Shown here: positions 11,501 to 21,200 of the stretch, piece by piece | Position numbering within the stretch: the stretch's first letter is position 1 | How the letters are laid out: each line of letters opens with the position of its first letter | Assembly (NCBI RefSeq): GCF_964340395.1 | Contig: NC_135565.1 | Span: 12,896,742 to 12,960,741 of the forward strand | Direction: 5' to 3' | Length of the DNA stretch: 64,000 nt | Source: Glandiceps talaboti | Taxonomy: Eukaryota > Hemichordata > Enteropneusta > Spengelidae | Position numbers and translations under genes: made by a program | The notes under the pieces: model-generated | Told to the model about the DNA's origin: nothing | The model's database searches: none | Seen by the model: the letters and a program-made list of their open reading frames with translations, nothing else

Positions 11501-14500
11501 AGAAACAGCAAACGTTTTTTTAAAGATTTTATTTTCAAGGCACATTCTTATAAGGGGTGACATCACTCAGTAATACTCAGTAAAGTTACCATTTGTGTAT
11601 GAGGATTTTTAATGTGTAAACAATTTTATCATCATAGAACATGACACATCAATGTGAAACAACAACATTGACACAGTCTGTGTTTGTAACTCAATACATT
11701 GCAAAAAAGCTAAATACTGTGTAAAAGGATTGTTTTGTACATACAATAACAAAATTTGTCCACATTTATTAAAGTTTTGCAATTTATTGAGTTACAAACA
11801 AGGCTTGACATATGTTGCTTCACGTTTATTTTTCAAGTAAGAAGCCATAATATAAAAAAAATCCAAAATAATTACTCAATCCTCATATGGCCGCATTGAT
11901 TAAAACGTTAACATTTTTTTGGAACAATATTACTTGCATGTTGTTGACCTTCTCCTTATACACCCACCCCATACTATTGACGAATATAATTATTTCTTGT
12001 TGGAAATGTTCGTGTTATTTATGTGTTATACTTTTCACAGATTTGGGAAAGGGGTCAACCTAGAATTAGTGTACAAAACTGGACGTGTGGCGGCAAAGGA
12101 TGTGCGAAAGTTAATGATGGAAAAACAAGTTACCTGTCTCTATCTGGCCACTGTTGATTACGTAAGATGTCTTATTTGTTAAGTTTCACATGGATAAAGT
12201 AGAGAACGGGTGTATAAAACAAAGACAGGAAAATAGTATTGGGTTACTTCATTCATTATATGCAGACTTCTTTTTCTTGTTTGTCTTGACACGATAGTAT
12301 ATATTGAAGAATAGGTTTGATATTGTAGTACATTCTTACTTATTTTGGTATAATGTTTTATACATACAAACCTTCATAAAAAGATATAGTTCCAACAGTT
12401 CAACTTATTCGTTCACATTCTACTTTTTTGGACATATACACGACCTCATCTGACAGATGTCAAGATTTGGCTGAAACCGGTTAATGCATGTCAGAAGAAC
12501 GCACTGCATAATGTGGGTCATTTGACCTTCAACATACATGTCGAGGTCAAAGTTCAAGGTCTTATTTGAAAGCTCCTTAAAGGGACGACTGGCTGGGCCT
12601 GGGACCCTATTTTGCATATGACTGACTGTATGTTTGGAGGAGGAGAACTTGTGATGACTCACTGGCAAGTAATCACCAAAAATATAAACATTCCCTATCT
12701 GGGTTGTTCATATGTAAATGCCGCATATTTGAATAAATATGAGTGACCCACAATCTAAACAGCTGTTTGCAGGGGAATTTGTCTCATTTTGAAAGTTATT
12801 TTTCATTCTATGAAATTAACAGATTGATTTTCAACTAATTTGTGTATCAAGTTATCAGCCTATGACATTCACAAACAATTTGTACATGATACATGACCTG
12901 TGTGTTTCTCGGAGCACAGAAAAAAATGCTGAAAAACAAGACCCAGAAGTTAGTGCTCTGTACAGCAGTTTGAATTTCCCGCATTTGCATAGATTAGCCA
13001 TAATCCTCTTTATATAGGGCAGTTGTGTGTTTAAGGGATACCATGGATGTAGACACTTAAATGAGATCTGTATCTATTAAGCATGCAGAGTTGGTGGGCT
13101 AGACTTAAATATTGACGATAAATGTGGCCACAATGCGGTCATCATCGCAAAAGTCGAGGATCAAAGTGACATGCATACTAGTATATTGACTAGAGTATCT
13201 GATATTTGCGCCAGGTTTGGTTGAAAGTGGCTCATGCATATGTATATAAAACTTTTGAACATTTTGTTCTGTTTGACCTTAAAATGGAGGTCAAGATCAA
13301 AAGTTACATTCTCACAACAATTAAAGTGCGAGCTCTTTAGGGACAAATGTGTATAGACATTAAAAAATGAGGTTCAGAGCTTGTGTGACTTTTAGGACTT
13401 CCATTTGGGCATTATTGAGAAAGTCACTAATACATCATGGTGTACATTATGTGAACTTCTAGATCTCTACCTGGCATTTGTGACAGGTTGGATTGCAATC
13501 GGCCCATGCATGCCAGAGGTGTAACATTCACAAATTGGAACAATTGACCTTCAATATACATGTCAAGGTCAATGTCTCATTAGAGAGCTCATCATGAATA
13601 GCTTAGGTGTAAACACTCAATGATGTCTCTATTAGGTTTCAAAGCTTCAAAGTGACGTGTATAGAATCTGACATTTGTGATAGGGCTGGGTGGACAAGGT
13701 ATGAAGTAGTCCCCATCGACTTCCCACGTTGGGCTTTAATAATTGCACTATGATTTTGGGTGGTAACATTTTCACATCCTGGACACTTCAGGTAGACATG
13801 ATGATCATAAGACATGTGATTTGTGACAAGTGAAGGAATTGAAATGTCTCACGATTTACTTTTTATATTTCACAGCTATTCATAGACTATCTCAAAGAAG
13901 CTGGTGTATCGAATCTTGTCACTACCGCTGTTGTCAAGCCACCAAAGTACCCTGATGTCGAAAAATTCAAACGAAACAATTACTTCTGGTCGTTGATAGA
14001 ACAGGAAATCTGTATTCGTAAGTTTACCAATTTCAACATATTATAGTATTGGGCGATAATCGTTTATTCTCACCATCATTACGATGTATTTCTCACGTTA
14101 TCCTATTTTGACGATCATTCTCCAAAACCCGATCCGCGAGCATATTTTTCAATTTCCGTTGACGCAACGAAATCAGTGTCATATTAAGGCCTCTGATTTT
14201 ATTTCAATGTAGAAACTAGTTTTCTCTATATAGAAATATTTGTTCCCCATAAAGGTGTGGGACACATTTTATAATATATCCATTTGTTTTTTTCTAAAGC
14301 ATCTTTTAAAGATATAACCACCCAATTATTACAAGAAACAAAATCAAAATACAAAGCAACAAATACGATAAAATGGCATTTCAATACCCTTCTAATATAT
14401 AAAACAGCTGATTTAGAAACCAAAACTTCATTCAGGTTTTACTATTTTTCATATTTAAAACTATATAACTGACATTATTTTCCCTTCTGTATCCATACAT

Positions 14501-14806
14501 TCTCAATTTGATGAATAAAAAGATAGGTAGATGATATAATATTTACAAAGACATGCTATTTTGTTATTTACTGCCTGTATATTAAACTAAAAAGCATTTT
14601 CAATTCAAGTCATTTAGGATATAAGGAGTTATCAACTTATCTGTTTTCACTGTTTTCCCAATACAGGTTCTAAAATCTTCATTGGTGCAACTCCTCAGGC
14701 TTCCTCCTGGGGCGTGTTTGTCAGGAATACACGGGCGCGAGTCGGAGCTGAAAATGTGTTTCTAACTGACATTCTTTCGTGGAAGGCTCCCGGAATCAAA
14801 ATATAG
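8515..14806 (+). CDS. GDP-fucose O-fucosyltransferase-like type II membrane protein, complete
   Basis: Five exons (8515-8838, 9852-10519, 12041-12161, 13876-14017, 14667-14806) keep frame at every junction and encode 464 residues ending at TAG 14804-14806. Residues 1-9 are short and basic, and residues about 10-27 (FVVLVATAVLLFVVVSQW) form one membrane anchor, as in Golgi type II glycosyltransferases. A charged stem follows to about 115. The catalytic part begins at RRYLIPLHAHFF; FAMCSNRTLVLVDF matches the first strand and helix of O-FucT (PF10250). YIAMHWRN near 317-324 sits where these enzymes carry the GDP-fucose-binding arginine (often His-x-Arg-Arg). IEQEICIRSKIFIG near the C-terminus fits the donor-site strand. 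Several N-glycosylation sequons occur. The substrate is unknown; it need not be a POFUT1 or POFUT2 orthologue. The start is the first ATG of an exon beginning with the anchor. An ATTAAA at 14973 may be the polyadenylation signal. Confidence 0.85.
9500..9730. repeat. Dispersed repeat fragment, related to 20690-21010
   Basis: Shared blocks include TGTGTGAAGGCACTGCATTA near 9521 (TGTGTGAAGGCAATGCATTA near 20756) and AGAACCGATTT followed by a C-rich stretch and AATTACTG (also near 20980-21015). It lies in intron 1 of the fucosyltransferase gene. The family is not identified. Confidence 0.55.
10533..10865. mobile_element. Foldback element family 1, copy 1
   Basis: Two long arms are inverted copies: GCCAAGTCCTTGTTTGTAAC on the left pairs with GTTACAAACAGAGACTTGGC on the right, and the pairing extends over about 130 bp per arm. 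The outer end reads CTCATTCATATGGCC. It has no coding capacity. It starts about 13 bp after the exon 2 splice donor (10520). Other copies are at 11596, 30168 and 32255. Confidence 0.87.
11596..11892. mobile_element. Foldback element family 1, copy 2
   Basis: The arms carry GTTTGTAACTCAATACATTG and, inverted, CAATTTATTGAGTTACAAAC. The right end is CCTCATATGGCC. It is in the same intron as copy 1 and is more diverged. Confidence 0.82.
12430..13600. repeat. Three diverged repeat units with inverted TGACCT/AGGTCA pairs
   Basis: Related stretches near 12440-12600, 13180-13345 and 13450-13600 share GTTTGGNTGAAA-like and GCATGTCAGA-like blocks and end in AAAGCTC or GAGCTC. Each carries TGACCT followed by AGGTCA: 12523/12544 (15-bp gap), 13274/13288 (8-bp gap) and 13545/13566 (15-bp gap). 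These match nuclear-receptor half-sites in everted orientation; whether they bind anything is unknown. They lie in intron 3 of the fucosyltransferase gene. Confidence 0.55.
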
Positions 14807-17447
14807 CAGAGATTAACATTTGTTAAATTTCTCACACTTTCATTTATCAGTACAGCTACACAATTTAGAAGGTTAGAGAACTCTCAGTTCACCGATTGTA
14901 AACAGAATATTGTTCTGAAATGCATATACTGAAATTGTGTTGTATGTGCACTTCACTGTGACTCGAAAGCACATTAAAGCTGATAGAAATCGTTCATTTT
15001 ATCACGTTATGATAAATGCAAATTACATAGGATACTTTTTGTTGGTGTGTTTGGAGTGTCATTGACATGTGATAGTATAGTATTGGCAATTACTTGTGAT
15101 GGAAGCACACGAATCGTAATTGAAATGAGAATGTAAGAGCGGTAAAGGTCAGCACATCTAATGGTAGTATCATTGGTAGGGGAGATTTGGAGTTTAAGGC
15201 AATTTTAGACTATCTTGGCAAACATTTCACATAAGACAAAAGACAATATCATTTCAAATTAGAATAGGGTGAAAATTTTTAAGAAAAGTTTAATACCATT
15301 ATGACAGTAAAAAGGTTGTTGGTGCATCTGATTGTTGGTTGAATTCATGAGTGACCTCTGGGGGTGAGGGAGTCCTAGGGGTTTTCCCCTTGGCAGATCT
15401 GCAGTTTTTTGCTTCTATTAAGGCAATGTTTAGGTTATTCATAGCATTTGAGGTAATATATCCAAGCTTCGAAAAGGTAACGTTAATGTAAGTTTTAAAT
15501 GAGTTTCCCATGTCACATAAAAATGGGCCCGTAACATTGGTATTGGGGCATTAACATTGCATGTATAGTAAAGTCACTGGTATGTTACAGATCTTTAGGT
15601 GGTCATACCTAGTGTATAATAGAAATTGATATCTGATGAGATGTGGTGATTTGTAGTGTCAATAACATGTAGTGTCCAGAATAGAAAGTGTATTAATCTC
15701 TTCGGACAAGTGCATACTCACGAGTAGAACAATTAAGATCAACTTCTTTTATAAACTATCTATGAAGATTACCATTATGAAACCTTCATGTGCACTTTTG
15801 CCCCAAAGTGCAATATCACTGAAGCATTGATTGTGAAACAGCCAAGCATTTACATGATATGCTGTGTAACAAGTGTGGTAGCTAGGTAATACATGTATAT
15901 GTATATGTATAGTTATGTTTGAACTAATAACTTATATTAAAGAATTCATGTAAGAAACAGTGACAACAACAACTATTTACATGTACCATATCTCAGACAA
16001 GGCTATATGCCATTGTAGAAAAGGATTTTTTTCTTCCATCACAATCCAAAACACAATGACCCCCCCCCTCCACAATTTTCAAAACAGCATGACCCCCCCC
16101 CCACACTGCCAATTTCAAAAACAGGGTGACCCCTACAAATCCACCGCCCCTCCCCCCCCCGCAGAAAAAAACTGACCGGTCCCTTAATGGACGGTAGCCA
16201 CTGCTCCATAGCAACTCGTCACTTCGAACACTGAGCAATATGTAACATGTCATAACAAGCTGGACTGGAAAAGAATGTTTATTTTAGACAAACGACAACA
16301 GCACATGCTTTAGGATTATTATCATACTATCAACTCTCACAATAGGCCATTCCAGACTACAAACAGGAAATTGAGAATACAGCGCCCTCGCTCGAATAGG
16401 GGCATCGTCACCTCATAATACCGTTTCTTAAGAGCTTTGTCCCTTGATATTCTATAGAAGTGTAAATCAGGGATGTTTTTCGTATTGTTCAGACATTGAG
16501 GAAAGCAGCAATGCTCTATGATTAACCAAGTAACCTATACCATGTATACCCCCAAGGTACACACAGACAGGAAGTAGAGCGCCACCATGGCAAATTTTGA
16601 AAAGGCCTACATACACTCTTTTGGCCATTCTTGGTTTTACTATTTATCCCCTTTTTTCTCTAGTTTGTATCCGAATTTTCTTTTGGTTCAATTTTCTGTC
16701 GAATTAGCCGAATAAATAAGAATTAAAATCTGTCAGAGCACTGGCAATGGCATAGTAATATCGAGTAATTTATACAATGTACAAAAGTTAAACTCAGCAA
16801 AATAAGAACACTAAACTTTCGATTTATCTAGATCGACAGTCTTCACCAGAATTAATAGTCCGGTGGTCGTGCATTGCACATCGCCAGTACGCATATGTTT
16901 TGGGGTGTTCACAATCAACAGTTTGACCCTCGGAAATTCAAACGTTACGTGTGTATTTAAGCATTTATATGTAATCCTAAGGTTTTTCTTAGTTTTGTAT
17001 GTCCTCTTGTACCAGTTTCTTTCTCTTTCTGTTCCTCGTTGCGCAGTAACGAGAAGTGGTCGTCCAATTTACATGTGTACGTTGGGATTCCTCGCATAAA
17101 ATTAATTAGCTACCAAGCAACAACGGACAGAAAGAGAAGCAAATCGATACATTAGAACACATCATACAATATATACCCTGGGATTACAAATGACGCTTGA
17201 AAAACCACAAATAACTTGAATTTTAGGATGATAGTGATAATCACATGCATGCAAACCGATCAGTGTGCTTTAATGCAGCTGACCTCTGTGATATGAGGAT
17301 ATCAGGACATGATCGAGAGATCGATTCGCTTCACCAGTGCACTTTGACCTTTGTAATGCATTTGTTGTCGAGAGCTAATGGATACGTTTGGTATTCTAAG
17401 TGAGGTTTTAAATGAAACACATTCTTTTTGGACACAAGTTGACCTTG
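14807..17447. other. Intergenic region between converging fucosyltransferase and mu-crystallin genes
   Basis: This is 3'-to-3' spacing. It contains the likely 3' UTR of the fucosyltransferase gene (ATTAAA at 14973) and, at its far end, a possible minus-strand ATTAAA (17269-17274) for mu-crystallin. The C-rich block at 16058-16160 repeats a CAAANNNNATGACCCCC-type unit about three times. I recognise nothing else. Confidence 0.65.
16045..16165. repeat. C-rich short tandem repeat
   Basis: About three units of roughly 45 bp, each containing CAANTTTCAAAAACAG-like sequence and ATGACCCCCCCCC. The G-rich complement could form quadruplexes. Similar ATGACCCTCCCCC phrases recur at 20510-20600 and 20930-21000. 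Confidence 0.6.
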
Positions 17448-18197
17448 TCATGGCTGGTTCTGTTCCATGTATTTTTCGTATACCAATTTGGCTGACACAG
17501 CATCTTCAATAGCCATACCTACGTAGAATAAAACGATAGACAACCTTCTCCTTAATAACAACATACATTTTAGCCCAATGAGTTGCAACTACATTTTTTG
17601 TCTAGGTTTGTGATTGGATGTTAGAATTAGAAGATGGATGTGATTGGATGAAGAGAAGTTAGCAGATGAGTCCTGCTGGTGACATGATGAATGTATTTTA
17701 GCAATCAAGATGAATATTTTATGAACATAACAAAGGAACACGTTACGGTAAATCGCAAAAACGAAACACAAAAGGGACATCGACACACAAGAGACACACA
17801 GTAACGTGATTAGAATAAATACAACTCTAACATTATAAAATAAAACATTGACGGAATAGAGTCAAAGAACATGGATCCATAGATATATACATAGATACAT
17901 GTACATACATACATACATGCATGCATACACACATACATACATACATACATACATACATGCACACACATACATACATACATACATACATACATACATACAT
18001 ACATACATACATACATGCATGCATACATACATACATACATACACACATACATACACATACCATGTACATACATACATACATACATACACACATACATACA
18101 TACATGCATGCATACATACATACATACACACATACATACACATACATACATACATACATACATACATACATACACACACATACATACATACATACAT

Positions 18198-18232
<35 letters not shown>

Positions 18233-21200
18233 TACATACATACATACATATATTTACATACATTACACACTTTACCTTGAGACTTGAAAACCGTATTTTT
18301 GTCTCTGTAAGCTTCTACCGTTCCATTAACTAAGTCGCCTATTTCTCCATAGACTTCTGTCTTTGATATAATGATGTCCCCTGATTCAGCCAGAGCTGAT
18401 GCCTTGCTATCTGCGTAAACTATTGAATTTTGCATCAACTCAGATGATAGCTCTTGCTTGTTCGGACGAACTGCACCAATACCTACAGGAATGATAAACG
18501 ACAGTGAAATAGCTCATCAATGGCGCCATTTTATTTGAGAAACTCATTTTTGTAATGAATTCCAATGTATGAGAATGTAGAAAACTTTTCAACATGCACT
18601 CACAGTTTATATGAGCTCCAGGCTTAACCCATTGATATTGAAGAACTGGTGTGGTTGTCCAGGTAGCCGTTACTATGACATCTGCATCCCTGGCTGCCTC
18701 CTCGACAGTCTCACATGCAACTGCATTAAATTCAGTGGCGAATGTTTGAGCACTGGCAAATGTACGACTCCAGACTCTAGTCTAAACGGAAAATACACAC
18801 AGAGCTAATAACAAAGTGTTTATACCGGCAGTGTTCTGCCAAGGTTTCCAACTAGTGGGGACAAAGGCCCCCTGGTTGGAAAAAGTGGGGTCATTTGACA
18901 GGGAGTGGGGTCTATTATTTATTGTCTATGAAATTATATATATTACCTCAGACCACTATGGAGATACCGTGGTCTGAGATATTCCATTACACATAGACTA
19001 TTACCTAACTACATAAAAAAATTCCATTCATAATAACAGTTCCCAGTAAGCTATTTTGTGAAAACTGTGCACTACACATTACACCTTAGAAAATGAAGGC
19101 AATTAAGATTATGTAATTTTAAGTCATTTCTACAGAGTATATTATATATTGTTTAGAAAGATTGGACAGCCAGGTAGTCACACTTTTTAATCTGAATATC
19201 AATGAATAGCAGTGCTCAAATTTATGATTCCTTTTCTCAGACAAGGACAAAGAACAACTTCAAAATTAGAGAACATATGATTGATTAAAAAATTTGAGAA
19301 ATCCTAATCTTGTAACCACTTGTTTCATTTTTACAACTGTTACATTGCCATGTTTATCATTCCCTCTTCAAATTCATGACAAGAGTTTTTAAAAAAAAAA
19401 CATTTTGAAGAAAATAAACTCCCTAACTTTAAAAAGTACCAAATGTGAACGAAAAACTTACAAATAATACAGTCAAACAAACTTTCAAATAATTTATTTT
19501 TATTAACTACCATCACTGGCTGTGTAACATGGTTTGGTCCTGCTATATCAAATGACAGCATTAGTTACATACATGTATTGTAAACTTGATACGGAAAGCT
19601 GACATTAGGTGTCCTTGAAACTCAGAGATCTTGAACTAAAACTATCAACAACGTCAAAGTTAGGATGCTTTGTAAATACAACTGTAATTATTTTCTGATT
19701 TCATCTCTGAGTTCATTCTTCATGTCTGACCGGGCGCACATGCATCGGCCGTCTCGAGTGGTTATGCCAGTGATCACTCATTGATTCAGTGCCCAACATT
19801 CACGTGTGTCACTGTCAACATCATGCAATACGATCCCCTAACACAGCTTTGTCGGAGTCAAAATACACATGTACTCATTTTGTTTCCATTAATTTAACCC
19901 ATCAACAAATGAAAATCACAACCTGTCCCATAAAATTTGGTTTCCTAAGGCTTATGTGGCAGAGAGATGTTCCGATTTCCCGTAGCAAGTTCAGTGTTTC
20001 ACACACGTCAGTGAGTAGGTCAGAGGTCGAGACAGTGATGCGTCGGTAGACAAAACATGTGAAGAGAGACGTCCATTTCGGCGCCTCATCTACTCCCTCT
20101 AATGTTTCAATTAAAGATTATGTTTTATCAAAGTTGGATCTTTTTGTTGCATTTGTTTGCATGTTGACAATAGAACTGCGCGTTGTCACTGTATCTTATA
20201 TGATGTCAACAAAACTGTCGCTTACGGAGTCAGTATACTTTTTGTGGTATTGACGCCGGCCAGGGCAGGGGCTTGCCCTGGACTTAGGTGTCTGCCGTAT
20301 TAAAAATGAATGCGCCAAATTGACGCAAGGTGGGAAAATTATTGCGCCATTTGTAATTTTAGGGGGCCAATGTCGCAAGGCCGCGGCCTCGGCAGAACAC
20401 TGTACCGGGTTATTCTTAGTATCTAGTTCCTGTATCTAGTTCCGACGGCTGCATTATGTTGTTACAAGGGCGGAGGTTCGGGGGAATTCATGTCCGATCT
20501 ACTGTGTATAATATGACCCTCCCCCCGATATCTGTCGTGCTAAAAAGGTGGCCTCCCTTAATTTCCATTATCTAAAACATGACCCTCCCCCGTTCAAATA
20601 TTTCAAATATATAGGTTAAAATGCTGTCAGACACGGAACAGGACACAAGTCCCAGAATTAATGGTAAGGACTTGATCCCACCGCTGCCACCACATTCAGA
20701 GTTTCAAAGCTATTGGATATTTCCCAGTACTACCACCACACAACACAGGGACTTTGTGTGAAGGCAATGCATTAATGAGAGATTAATGTCAGCTATGATT
20801 TTATTGACATATTACAAAACAATATCTAACATAACCCTAACCGTAACTCTAACTGACGCGGATTCGGTGGCAGCAGTGGGATACCAAAATCACGAAATAA
20901 TTCAAAGTTAGAAATTAAAATGAAAGTAAAGTGTGACCCTCCCCTAATCCCATTTTCTAAAATATGACCCTCCCCTGAGAACCGATTTGTAAACAGTACC
21001 CCCTTGCAATTACTGAAGGCTCAAGGCTCCCTAAGTAAAATAAACACATTCATCAAACACAGTGTCTTCAGGTTACTCCTAGTTAGCCATCACCTTTATA
21101 CCTTTAGATGGCTGTCAAACTCAAACAGATGCATTCCTCACTACGCAGTATACTGGCATTCAGCAAACATAGATGTGCACATCATAGTTTGCAAACACAG

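Noticed and set aside
10520-12040. Intron created by insertion of the foldback element next to the donor (introner-like origin)
   Set aside because: The tandem paralogue at 89-2905 keeps the same acceptor and phase, so the intron predates the element.
15993-16253. Gly-rich minus-strand frame
   Set aside because: It is produced by the C-rich tandem repeat; no start context or homology.
17833-18438. Long frames of repeating Met-Tyr-Val-Cys or Ile-His-Thr-Tyr, here and at 5742-6048, 7005-7272, 23186-23909, 54033-54463 and 59686-60225
   Set aside because: A 4-bp repeat without stop codons is open in all frames of a strand; these are translations of (TGTA)n and (CATA)n DNA. At 18276-18438 only the part inside the mu-crystallin exon is real.
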